A stretch of DNA of 64,000 nucleotides from Craspedostauros australis (Eukaryota > Bacillariophyta > Bacillariophyceae > Mastogloiales > Achnanthaceae). The stretch covers positions 124,001 to 188,000 of the forward strand of contig JAMXDE010000045.1 in the NCBI GenBank assembly GCA_026770025.1. Direction: 5' to 3'. Positions 45,011 through 55,859 of the stretch are shown piece by piece. The translations under genes and the position numbers were made by a program. Numbering within the stretch: position 1 is the stretch's first letter; the number at the start of each line of letters is the position of its first letter. The notes below the pieces were generated by a model. The model ran no database searches. It worked only from the letters and a program-made list of their open reading frames with translations, and was not told the origin of the DNA.

Positions 45011-48000
45011 TTAATCCGACGCATCCGTCAACACGGAAACATCGTCGTCTTCGTGGTCTTCTTCAAGACTATGGCTTTGCTGCATCGTGCCACTTTGATC
45101 GTTGGACATGTACGACATGCCGCCCCCTCCCCCAGAAACACTACCCTTCGCTGAACTTTGCATCCATTTGGTCTTGTGATCGTTCATATCCACTCCAGCC
45201 CGCCACGTCGATGATCGTCCATTTCGTGACGATGATGCATCAGCCATGGACCCCGTTGTGTTGTGGATGTCAACATCGACAACCCGTTGATGAGCATTCT
45301 TGTGGTCACCACCCTGAAGCTGCGCTTCGCCACGCCCATCTCCAACGTCCAAGTACTTGGATCTGTGCTCTTGGATATCTTTGACCTTGACGGAGCAGCC
45401 CCACTCTCTGTAGTATTGTACAGCTTGTGCCATGTACTTACAGATAGAATCGTGGAGAGAGGTCTGCAAAGCGTACATGTCCGGGCTGGGCTCGTTGCGA
45501 GCGACTCTCCCGAGCGCTCGAATGAAGTGTTCGGCAGCCTGCTCGCATGCAATGGCGCAATAATGAGTCAAAGATGCCTTCTGGGCCACAACGATGGCCA
45601 TAGCGTAGACGTCTTCTGTGCGGCGGATAGTCGAGAGGCCGGATCCTTTGGCCTTCAGAGAGAGCCTCTCGGCCTTGAGCAACTGCAAGAGGCTCGTTGC
45701 ATTGCTTCCCTTGTTGGTGACGAAGGCTCTGGCAAGACCGATTTGCCGCTTCAGCTCCTTCTTGTGTTTGGCCTTGCCTGTGGCGAGATACAAGGCAGAC
45801 GAAGACAGTCCTTGGGCGAGGATGACGGTCGTCTCGAAGCAATAGTTCTTGGAGTTATCTGGTAAACCATAGTACAGCTTCGTCATTTGCTGTGCGAGTT
45901 CGTATTTGCGCAAGAGGATGATCGGCCATAGCAACGCAGAGCATCTCACTGTCAACTGAGTTATGTCACTGGGATGGTTCTTCAGGTCCTGCTGTGTGTG
46001 TCCCTCGATGGCATCCCAATCGATTGGTTGGTCACCAGTCAAGTATTTCGACACCGTCAACAATGCCTCAGATAAGCCACTGTTCATTTTGATATTGTAG
46101 ACTTGGTATTGCTTGAGGACATTCTCCAGGCTTCTCACCAAAGGCTGAAACTTGTATCCAAAGTAAAACGAGATCACGTTGTAGCTTTGAAGGTTCAACA
46201 GGCCCAACTCGAAGTTTCCAGATTCCATTCCAAGGGAATAGCTTTGGTTGACGGCCTTGATGCATTTGTCATGGGGCTCGCTGCTTAGGTATAACGCTCC
46301 AGATGTGACCACATGAACCCAAGCAATATCTTCCGGCCCACCTACGATTCGCAAGAGCTTGTGCGCAATGTCAGCACATCGCATCGCCAAGTTTCGATCC
46401 TTGGTGGTGTCAAAGATCATTCCCAGTGTTGCAAACACCAGTGGAGACCTGGGACTGATTCCGTACCGCATGATTATGCGAATCTGTTTCAGCGCTTGCA
46501 CAAGGCACTGTACCATGTCACCGGTGTAAAAAGATCGGACGCCAATCTCGCCGATGAATCGTATTGCCATCAGTATTTTTGGGTCCTGGAGGATGGGCAG
46601 ATTCAGAATGTCCTCATCTGTGTTGTTCTTGAGGAAATCCTTGATCCGTATGAAATCATTCACCGCGTGGAAAAGGTAAAAGCGTCTTGGGAACACGCCG
46701 AGATTCCTTGCCGCCGATAAGCTGACGGCAAGAGACTCTGCCACCTTGTACTCTCGTCCCAACGCTTGGGCCATGATGAGGTGGGTTGGAAGCTTCTCAT
46801 CCAGCGTTCGCGCCTTCTTGATGATGGCATTACAATGCTGTAGCCGGTCTCGAAGTTGCCCAATGATAGCTCCACCTCCGACCGGCATCGGAACAGCTCC
46901 AGACATAGATCATAATGATCCTCCCATGGATTGCGCACGCGTTGCAGCGCTGCGGATGCCTTCTGCAGGTATGTGGCCACTGACGACAGCGCGGCCATCT
47001 GGAGTGCCTTCTGGCCGACTTCGAGGTTGAAGGTGACGAGGAACAGATGATCCTTGGTTGGCATGCTGTTGAGATGATTGGCCGCAATGAAGAGCAGACT
47101 ATCAACGTCTCTGATGAAATGCTGATCATCATGCTGCTGCTGGTGGCTTGCATGCTTGGTGCCTGTGGGTCCTTCGGCATCGTCGTGTCCCTCTTGACCT
47201 TCCTCTTGATCTTCCTCTTCACCTTCCTCTCGATCAGCCATCAATGTCGCTGCTGCTGCTGCTGCTATCATTTTGGACTTTCGGTATATGTCCAGCAGAC
47301 AGTGGCCAATCTGCAACCGGAGCTTGTTGCGGGTCTCACCAAACGGAATCAACCCATGAGCTGCCTGCTGGACACGATCATGTGCGAAGTGGTACCGACT
47401 CTCACCGATGATGTTCGTGATGAGACCCTCCAGAAGCGCCTTCTCCAGAACAGAGTGCAGTCAATCGATCGTCCATGCGGAAGCTTCCGGTATGGTCATC
47501 TGTGCGACTCCTCCTTCTGTTGTCACTCCTTCTCGTCCTCTTTGGAACATCATATCCAACCCGCCTTGATCATCCACATGCTGCAACACCACCTGTAGCA
47601 CATGCATATCGAAGGTCGATCGAATGTAGGCTGCGACTGATAGAGCATATTGGAGATCATGTGATTGATCCTTGAGCTGCATCTCAATGATGGCCACGAT
47701 GTTGTCACCGATGGGAAGATCACCACCGCTACCATCGCCGCCACTGGTGGATTGACTCAGATCCCATTCCCATCTCTTGGAGGTGCGATTGTGGAGGATG
47801 ATGCCCCGTCTCTTGAGCTCTTCGATGGCCTGGAGCGTGAAGTAGACGTTGCCGTGTGTCTTGTTGTGGATCTTGGATACCAACACCTTGAGGTCGTCGT
47901 CATCGCGGGATCGATGAAGGAGGCGAGACAGCCACTGGGTGCAGTCTGTCACGGATAAATCACCCAGAGTGATCTGCTCCAGTTGCTTGGTGCTCTGGTT

Positions 48001-49308
48001 GACGTTGATGATGACGTCATCCTGGGACAGCAGCCGGTCGAGAAACGATGTTTGCAAGGGTGCATCTGGCGAGAGCTCCATCGCTTGATGGTTGTGAGGA
48101 TCTGTCTCCTGTCGGATCGCACCGAGCAACATGAAGTCGTTGAGACCAGTGTCGGTGAGAAGGGACGCCAGAAGATCCAGTCCGGCTGCGGATGACCATT
48201 GCAGGTCATCAAGGAAGAGGTAGACGGGTCGTTGCGGAGTGGAGATGGCCTTCATGAACTGGATGAAGATATAGCAGAGCCGGTTCCATGCACTCTGGGA
48301 GTTAGCTGTGGCTGCGGTGTTCCTGGGATCTCCGCCAACGCTAGCTACCTCCGACATGGCGTGACCAAGCACGCTGTTGGTGCATACGGATCGATTGCTC
48401 AGGTCATTGTTGGATGTGACACGTTGCACGCGTCTCTTTGATGGAGTTGATCTGCCGGTCATGACACTCGAAGATGATCCCACAGTGTCGGAGACCAGCA
48501 CAGATAGAGATGGGACGACCGCGATCAAAGCTGCCATGGCTGAGTGGGTCTGAGCTGGAGTGCCGATGTGCGTCTGGCTGACCGAGTCGTCGTGAGTGAT
48601 GTTTTCTTGGTCTTGGTCTGCGACGTCGGTGTCTGCGGCGAATGCGTTTTGTACACATCGTCGCACTCGCTCGAGCCCATCAGCAGATCCTTGCTTGAGC
48701 TGGGTCGCGAAGTCATCGAGTGCTTGGATGATGGCGGAGAATGGATCATTGCTGCCAGTGTACTCGTCGTACTTTCCACGCATCATGTAGCAGCAGGAGC
48801 ATCGTTTTTGTGCCTGCTGCGGATCTTGGTGCTCATCTGTGTGCTTGTTTGACTGGCCTCTGACCCCGCAGGAGCAGCATGTTTGATTGAGAAAGTGCTC
48901 GATGAACATGGACTTTCCGGTTCCGCTGGTTCCCCAAACCAAGGCAGCTGGGAAGACGGGTTGGTTGTCGTGGATGCGCTGCCGGATGTCGCGCAGATGG
49001 CGCAGCTCTTCATCTCTTCCGAAGAAGAAGAAGTCGTCGGTAGGCTGATTCGGGGGAATCGATCGGGTGATAGTGGACGAAGACACGGAATCTGTTTCCT
49101 CAGTCTCACTCGACTTGAGAGCCGAGAGTCGGGGCATCGATAGGGTGATAGTGGAGCTGGCCTCCGTTGAAGTTGTCTGTTGCGGAGCGTCGGCTGAAGA
49201 CGGCTCCGTACATGCAGAGCTATCATAGGTGGTGCCCATGTTGGCCTTCATGGTGGTACTAGTATTGAATTCAGTGTTGGCGGTGCTCATGGCTTCATCA
49301 GTGTTCAT
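45011..49308 (-). CDS. STAND/AAA-type ATPase with helical-repeat C-terminus; reading frame interrupted twice
   Basis: This is one family-like protein read in three pieces. Piece 1 (49308-47464) has a Ser/Thr-rich N-terminus, FFGRDEELRHLRDI, Walker A (GTSGTGKS), Walker B (VYLFLDDLQWSS) and the winged-helix-like part (NKTHGNVYFTLQAIEELK). It stops at an in-frame TGA (47463-47461). Piece 2 continues in the same frame (LHSVLEKALLEGLI...YHFAHDRVQQAAHGLIPFGE), the usual continuation in this family, to about 46840. There a -1 shift is needed to enter piece 3 (NAIIKKARTLDEKLP...), which runs as TPR-like helices to the stop at 45011. An 84-bp in-phase GT-AG intron could remove the TGA, but it is shorter than other introns here. 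No intron explains the shift. The gene may be a pseudogene, have assembly errors, or need recoding. The family acts as signal-dependent ATPase switches. Start ATG at 49308 is a choice. Confidence 0.75.
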
Positions 49309-50751
49309 TTTATGACGTGCATAATCGTGACTTTGTCGGTGGTGCTGTGGGTGCCGATCCTGGAGACGCGACGCATTTGGCGGCGTGTGATGTCTCACCG
49401 ACCCCAGCGAAGGAGCATTGTCGTGACGGTCACCCGCGAGAGTGATGATGCCAACTGTCGAAGTGCACAAGCAAAACGTGCACCCCACAACCAACATCAC
49501 CACAACGCGGCGGATGTGACTTGTCAACTTCCCTGGGCCTATCCCAAGCAGAAGAACACAGAGCCACACCACAGAGCCATCAAGAGGTGTTGAAGTTTCG
49601 TCATGGCAAGTGTGTGCGTGTCTAATTGTTGTCTCGGCAGCCAGCCATCCGTTCCAACTGTTGCTATACTCCCTGAACGGGAATGTTACGACCACGTACG
49701 AGTTATGCCATCAGCGCTATCTTGAGATGATCTAATGGAGCGTAACTGGCTCCCGCGAGCATTTCCGAGCTAACTGGCATGATGCGGCCACTGGGATGCA
49801 TGGGCCCACGGATCAATCGTTCTTCGTTGATTGACATGGTCATCGTTGTGACTGTCGTTCTCAAGGAACCATGGAGCCGCATCGAGTTCTATGGAGTTGT
49901 TGCGAGAAGCAAAAGAGAAAAAGTCGTGACGATGTGGCTTGTGCGTTTGTGTGGGTTCGATGGTTCGTGATCACTGAATCATGGAACAGTCTCTGCGCTT
50001 GGTTGGCTTCGCTCGTTTGATTCCTTTGAATGAAATTCCGGTCCGTGACGTGGCGGATACGTTTGCATTGGGGGTGAAAAAGGGGGCCGGGTGTTTGTTG
50101 TATCTTCGACCACCATGATCGAGCAGATCGCTTCAACGATCGCGGACTGACAACAAAGCGCAATCGCTCTCGCTGTGGCTTGACGGCGACATCAGCACAG
50201 CGGAGTTCACTTGATGGTTGTCCTCAGTGGACATTCCTCGCCGAACGGAACTACGAAACGCTCCAACGGTGCACAGATGCAAATATTTATTGAAGCATGG
50301 AGAAGTGTGACAGTCGCAGTGCCATGCCCACTATTCCGTTATGTTCACCTCGCCAATTTGCTGCTATGTAATTTTGATATCACAGCAAAGACAGCTTGGC
50401 GAGGTACCGGTGAACCCAGAGCTCCTCGATAATCCCGCCAAAAACGGCGGTGTTCAAATATTGCGATTCCGCTCTTTGCAGGATTAAAAACGTGGTGTCG
50501 ACTGACGGCAATCCGCGCTCTTGCATGTTGCCGACACACACACACACGGGCTGGGTCGTCGATGTTGACACCAAGCCCACGCGATCACCAGAGCTTTGTT
50601 TCGAAACATTCGCACCTATCCGCCTTGCGCCTCTCGACAAGTATCGCACATTGCAAACGCAATCACAAACCTCACAAAAACTCAAACCAAGCTGGAGCCA
50701 AGCCAAGGAAACACAGACCAAATCAATTCAAGTCATACCAAACCTGCAACC
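49309..50751. other. Divergent intergenic region, 1.4 kb
   Basis: Upstream regions of the STAND ATPase (-) and the pentalysine/CNG protein (+). The ATPase frame stays open to 49695 with a hydrophobic stretch (WLCVLLLGIGPG; VVVMLVVGCTFCLC), so a longer N-terminus cannot be ruled out. (CA)n near 50528-50546. No separate gene. Confidence 0.45.
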
Positions 50752-52068
50752 ATGCCGACAATGAAAAAGGACATCCTTGCTCTCGTCATCGGACAGAGCC
50801 TCATCTTCAAAGGAGTCGATGCGTTGTTGGATCCGAACGCCGCCTCTGGTGCCAGCGTGGATGTGGATGCTATGGACGAAAAGATCGCAGCCATCCAGCA
50901 GGACAAGGACGCGTTGCACAAGAAGGCTGCCGACGCTGTGAGGCAGAAAGTCATGGACCAGTTCGGAATCCCTGTCTCCGAGGACCTATTGGCCAACACC
51001 GATAGTGTTCCATCCAAGGTACAGGACAAGATGACCAATCATGCCCGCCGCCTGCGCACCTCAGGCGCCATCAAGAACAACTACGCTGATCTCGGACGTC
51101 TCCAAGGTAGCACTGCCAATGGTGACTCGGCCACGATGATTTTCCACGAGAAAACGCCCACAGTTCTTACTGTGGGCGTCCGTCAGCTCAAATCAGGCGG
51201 GCCTTCGGCATCGGCCAAGACTGGGAAATCGGCCAAGTCCAGCAAGTCTGTGAAGTCCTTCGACGCATTCGACCTGTGCTTCGCTGGGTCGCCCGAAGAA
51301 GTTACCGCCAGCTGCGCGGCCGCCAATGCCGATTGCTGCACGCTCCCAGAAGGCTCCAACAGCACGGCCTGTTCTTGGAGCCCCGACGTCACTGCCACAG
51401 TGTGTCCTTACTCTTGCAACGGCGAGGCTGCCTGCGTCCTCGTCCCCGACGAAGCTGTTTCAACGACAATCCAGGTTGCTCCGTTCTCTTGTAACGGATA
51501 CGAAGCCTGCTCTGGCACCTTCTCAACTGTTCCATTTGCTTCTTGCAACGGTGATTATGCATGCGCAGCGAGCGCTGCCACCCTCGGCGAGTACACCTGC
51601 AACGGACCTTCTTCTTGTCTCTACAGCACCGGCATTGTCGAGGATTTTGCATGCTACGGCGACGAATCATGCTGGTACAATGTGGGATTCGTCGGGAAGT
51701 CATCCTGCTACGGTGCAGTTGCATGCTCCGGGAACCAAAACACTATCAAGGAGGGATCGTGCTTTGGACAGTTCGCGTGCAAGGATAACAGGGGCGTTAT
51801 CGACGGGGGTTGCTCTGGCAGCGCTGCCTGCGCATCAAACTACGGCAGCATCGGGTCTGAATCTTGCGTCGGTGGGAATGCCTGCGGGGCCAACACAGGC
51901 GACATTGGCAAGCGCTCTTGCCGCGGTGAATTCGCATGTGATGGCAATTCAGGCACCATTGGCAACGACGCCTGTATCGGCAATGAAGCTTGTTACCAGA
52001 ACTATGAGACCGTGACGAATGGAGAGTGCATTGGCAATGGCATCTGTTCCACCTACTACTACTACTGA
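50752..52068 (+). CDS. CNGxxAC-repeat protein with a pentalysine cluster, putative secreted / silica-associated
   Basis: Single exon, 438 residues. Start ATG at 50752 in context CAACCATGC; the frame is open upstream but without leader features. Residues 1-26 contain a moderately hydrophobic stretch (ILALVIGQSLIFKGVDALL) that may be a signal peptide. A helical region follows (about 40-85, DAMDEKIAAIQQDKDALHKK). Residues 156-168 read KTGKSAKSSKSVK, exactly five lysines spaced by two residues. From about residue 215 come twelve repeats of 18 residues with the pattern (S/A)-C-x-G-x-x-(A/S)-C-x(10), ending STYYYY. Each repeat has two cysteines, suggesting a disulfide-stapled solenoid. Cys-rich CNGxxAC repeats occur in diatom proteins of unknown function. 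In Thalassiosira, pentalysine clusters target silaffins to silica. A wall or silica link is therefore inference. Confidence 0.85.
   Translation: MPTMKKDILALVIGQSLIFKGVDALLDPNAASGASVDVDAMDEKIAAIQQDKDALHKKAADAVRQKVMDQFGIPVSEDLLANTDSVPSKVQDKMTNHARRLRTSGAIKNNYADLGRLQGSTANGDSATMIFHEKTPTVLTVGVRQLKSGGPSASAKTGKSAKSSKSVKSFDAFDLCFAGSPEEVTASCAAANADCCTLPEGSNSTACSWSPDVTATVCPYSCNGEAACVLVPDEAVSTTIQVAPFSCNGYEACSGTFSTVPFASCNGDYACAASAATLGEYTCNGPSSCLYSTGIVEDFACYGDESCWYNVGFVGKSSCYGAVACSGNQNTIKEGSCFGQFACKDNRGVIDGGCSGSAACASNYGSIGSESCVGGNACGANTGDIGKRSCRGEFACDGNSGTIGNDACIGNEACYQNYETVTNGECIGNGICSTYYYY
51154..51179 (+). other. Perfect 10-bp stem hairpin inside the CNG-repeat gene
   Basis: ACGCCCACAG and CTGTGGGCGT are perfect reverse complements separated by TTCTTA. 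It lies within the coding sequence (KTPTVLTVGVR). It could be chance or a transcript-level structure. Confidence 0.6.
51395..52050 (+). repeat. Twelve 54-bp (18-codon) CNGxxAC repeats
   Basis: The protein period is 18 residues for nearly all units (one of 17, the first of 25). The DNA copies are diverged, so the repeat is old and under protein-level constraint, unlike the near-identical 102-bp array at 38.6-39.6 kb. Confidence 0.85.
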
Positions 52069-54513
52069 GCGTTCCATCAGCAGGCAGTCCATGTGGCTCA
52101 GATGGTTGCCCACATGGCCTCTATTATTTCTCCCGTAACCCAAACTAACAGCTATTTGTCTATACGTATTGCTGGAGAGCACGGTAGAATGTCCCATTCA
52201 TCGACAGCCATTCACTGATCAAATGGGATTTAGCAGACGAAGCGCGGTTGGCTAGCTCAGACTGCCATGCACTTTCTGTTGTACTCTGCATTGATCTTCC
52301 TTCATCCAGATACGCATCTTGCTTGCGCCGTTCGTGTTGACCATCAGCATGTCGGCTACATCTCCAAAGAGCTGTTGCGAAGAATTGTTTCCTGGATGGA
52401 ATTCGAGCATGTGATGGCAACAGAGGTTTCGACATTCGGCATCGAAGAGAGGTCTGTTGACGAAGTCCATCGACACTGCCCATCATGATGACGATGCGAA
52501 AGTTGCTTCGGTCGTGACGATATCGCCAACGAATCCCATCGTGCCAGTGCTCTCCTTCCGTTGGCCGATCGACTCTGACGCAGCAAATTGATTGAATCGT
52601 TGATTGGCTGGATTAGTGGTCGCCGAAGCAACCCCTGCCCCTCGGTTATTGTGCCAATTGTGCAGCATGGTGGTGATCTGGAACACCCAGCATTTTGTCC
52701 GATTTTCACTTTTCTAACTCGTGACTTACTATAACGGGACTTAATACACAACGTTGAGGCAGAAAAGTGAATCACCAGTTGGATTTTAGGTAGTTCCGTG
52801 TGTTCGTGTGTAGTAGAGAGTCCTGGCCGGATCGAACAGTTTCGCTTGACTTTGCTGCTGGATCGTGCCCGTTGATTTTGGGCGATTGGAAGAAGGGAAG
52901 TTGTTCTTGATTGAGTGTGTGTAGTCGGAAGGAGTCTTTGTAGAGTTGTTTTTCTTCTTGTCTTGTTGTACAAGGAATCAAAGTTGCAACCTGAACCGAC
53001 TTCAAGAGAAAATTGTGTGACGTCAGGTGTTGGCAAGTTCTGTGATTGGAAGCCTACGATCGTGGAAGACGGTGTTGTTGATAGTCGTTCTGTTTGCTAT
53101 TTCATTACGTTGAGACTCTGATCCTCTCGGTGTCTGTTCTCTTGCCCGATGCTCTTGGCACGTTTGTCTGTCTTGTAGATTGAGTCTCCGACTATGAGTC
53201 AGTATGCAAGATACTCTCTTGCCACTCTTCGTATTCTCTCTCTCTCTCTCTCTCAATATTGTGTACTTGTGCTACACAATACTTCGCATTTGATGCGTAC
53301 TCCACATTCAACACTCCATTCATTCCTTACTGGCTTCTACTCCATGAGTACTTACCGTTTGAACTTCACCTCCTGTATCCATGATTTTGATGTCCTTTGG
53401 TCATCAAATCTTTACCTTCTGCTTCTGACATGGAGACAGATGTCGACATGGTGACACGATGGCATCCTGTCGACGTCAGTAGGTGTCCTTCTGCTCTCCA
53501 GATGGCATGTTCCATCAATGATGCGATGGTCTGGCAGATGATATCGTCATCTGGGGTTTAGTTGGGAGGTACATCGAGTTTCGTTCGATACCATACGTTT
53601 CCATTGATGGATGGACGGACGATGTTCCTGATTCTCTCAGAAATCGTTGATTGCAAATTTCCTCCAGAAATTCTGCTCATTTTCATGTGTTCCATTTCCA
53701 CTGTGATTCTGACAAATCACAGAATACTATTGACATGAGTGTAGTTGTACCGTCCAAGTGCGTATGAGAGAATAGCGGGTGAACGATGCACATATACACA
53801 TACATCTTGACATGGAATCCCGACTTTTTGCTGAGTGTCCCAGCTCCCCAGAGAGAGAGAGAGAGAGAACGAGTTTTGGGATCATACAGGTTGGACTGTC
53901 TGTCAGTTGACCGTTGCGGTCATCCGGTCTTGTGCAATGGCTCCTACGCGCCAACGGTGTAGCGGTTACGTACGTGAGCATGTGTCAGCAACAGGATCCT
54001 TTCAGAGCAGGAGAGAACACATAATTTCGAGGAACACAGCTCGAAACAGCAAAAACATCAACAACAGCCACTAATGCTAGATAGGATCGTCTTCTGTGTG
54101 TCTTGAAGTCTCTCCTTTGCAGCACCTACCAGCTTGCAAGCATCATAATTCATTCTAGGGAGAAGGGAGTCCGACTTCGCGCCTCGGGACAGATCAAAAG
54201 ATACCATCAATCGACTCGATCGATTGCAAATGGCGAACACAAGTGAAAACCGAAGCCTCTTCCGGCCATTACGACTGCGACACGACCGACGATGAACCAG
54301 CACTCGATGACCGGCTTTGGAACATGGCAAGAAGCAAGACCACCCAGCAAGCCTGTACAAGGCCTCCATCCCATGCACGCAGGAACAGGGACGGAACGAC
54401 CAACAGCACCACCAAAGTTCCCCTCCATCGCCGAGCATACACCTTTGGTATCCAATTCCTTCACAAGACCAAAGAAGAGGAATCAACAACACCAGAGTAT
54501 ACGACACGCCAGG
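52069..54513. other. Intergenic region, 2.4 kb
   Basis: No gene supported. (TC)n at about 53234-53254 and (GA)n at about 53850-53870. Open frames of about 70-225 codons at 52160-53036 have no recognisable domain. The frame of the next gene is open from 54292, but GC-ending codons typical of real genes here only begin at 54514. Confidence 0.45.
53234..53254. repeat. (TC)n microsatellite
   Basis: Ten uninterrupted TC dinucleotides in a gene-free stretch. Confidence 0.85.
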
Positions 54514-55374
54514 ATGGGCCGCTTCAGCGATGCATGGTTGATCGACAAGACCATGTTCGAGTACGCCATGGGCGGAGCCTGCGCCTGCTGCTCATTCAAC
54601 TTCCTCCCGAACGGCGCAGCGGGCCTGATCCAGTCCATGAGCGAGTTCGAGACCGACCAGCAGAACGCGGAGATCCAGGCGCTGGACAAGCTGCCGTGGC
54701 CACCGGAGATGCGCGATCAGGTGTGGGTGGAGCGCGTGCGGTTGCGCCAAAAGCTCAAGAAGGAGATGGGCGGCTTCAAGTCGTTCTGGGATAAGCACGG
54801 AGAGCAGTACGGCGCCTGGTTGGAGAAGCAGGCCTCGTCGTCGCCGGATCGCATTCGCAAGTGGTTTCAGCTGGGACGGTCCCAGGTTCTGGACTACATG
54901 CACGAGCAGTACGACGTCCACGGGGCGTACCAGGTCGTTCTGGGGGCAGTCGCGGAGCAGGTGGCGCATTTCGAGCTCACGAAGTATCCCGCGGACGGAC
55001 GTGGAGAGGCAGAGATGGCCTTCGAGAACACCCTCAACTTCAATCGCATGGGTGGATACGGATTGAAGGGACTTGTGGAAGATGGCGATTCGGTATCGCC
55101 CGATGTCATCAAGCTGTGGATGGCACGGCATAAGGCGTTGGGAGGTCCCAAGCTCCTCGATCGTGCGCCCAAAGTGCAATCATCAGGAGACGGAGACGAC
55201 GACGACGACGAAGGCGGCGCGGACGATGCACCGGAAACACTTCATCCAGCCGCGTCCAAGTCCGAAGCAGGACCATCCTTCCGATCCGATCGGAGGATTA
55301 TCCGGCTCATGGTTGCGCGGTATTGGGCAAACCACTTGCAGCTGATGTTCTTGAAGGAACATGAAGAACAGTAG
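54514..55374 (+). CDS. Hypothetical protein, helical, acidic C-terminal loop
   Basis: Single exon, 286 residues from the ATG at 54514 (context AGGATGG). An in-frame ATG at 54292 would add 74 residues, but that stretch lacks the strong G/C third-position bias of the rest. I do not recognise the family. Visible features are a Cys-rich Ala/Gly segment near the N-terminus (GGACACCSFNFLPNGAAG), amphipathic helices (FKSFWDKHGEQYGAWLEKQ; VHGAYQVVLGAVAEQVAHFELTKYP) and a DDDDDEGG acidic run near residue 230. There is no clear signal peptide. It converges on the gene at 55860. Confidence 0.72.
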   Translation: MGRFSDAWLIDKTMFEYAMGGACACCSFNFLPNGAAGLIQSMSEFETDQQNAEIQALDKLPWPPEMRDQVWVERVRLRQKLKKEMGGFKSFWDKHGEQYGAWLEKQASSSPDRIRKWFQLGRSQVLDYMHEQYDVHGAYQVVLGAVAEQVAHFELTKYPADGRGEAEMAFENTLNFNRMGGYGLKGLVEDGDSVSPDVIKLWMARHKALGGPKLLDRAPKVQSSGDGDDDDDEGGADDAPETLHPAASKSEAGPSFRSDRRIIRLMVARYWANHLQLMFLKEHEEQ

Positions 55375-55859
55375 AGTCGAGGATTGGTTGACCAATTGTA
55401 CAAAATGTTAGGCCGAGACGGGTACTCTACGTGTAATACATTCTATCTGCGCGAGTTTTCCCTTCTTGCGCTGCGGAGAGCATCCTTTGCAAATGTGCCG
55501 TTGTCGAGAATGTGCGCCTTGAAAATGGGTTTTTGCGTGGCCGTAGTCGTACCAATGTAGCACCGCACCGCCTCACCAATAACAACACTGCTTGAACCGA
55601 GATCAACACTTTCCGACTTCAAGTTGGCCGACAGGTGGAATCCATCCAGCACGAGACAACACACAGGTTCGACAAATGAGGCTGAGTTTCAAAAACAAGT
55701 CAGGATAGTCTATTTTATATCGCGTAGATCGTACGGTTTGGAAAGTTGCTTGGTTGCGTTGCACACGGATGTTTGTACAGTACGAGTATGTATGGTGTCG
55801 CCGAAGCCGCCAATCTGTGGTGGATCCGCCGTCTGGGTACGAACGAAGAACCAGTGGAA
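55375..55859. other. Convergent intergenic region
   Basis: 3' ends of the genes at 54514-55374 (+) and 55860-57231 (-). Minus-strand frames of about 60-73 codons at 55427-55664 show nothing recognisable. Confidence 0.5.

Noticed and set aside
47461-47463. Selenocysteine codon
   Set aside because: STAND ATPases have no known selenoprotein members, the position is not catalytic, and I see no SECIS-like element; nonsense, intron or sequence error are simpler.
52356-53036. 226-codon minus-strand gene
   Set aside because: No domain, low-complexity Ser/Arg/Thr composition, and no good start context.
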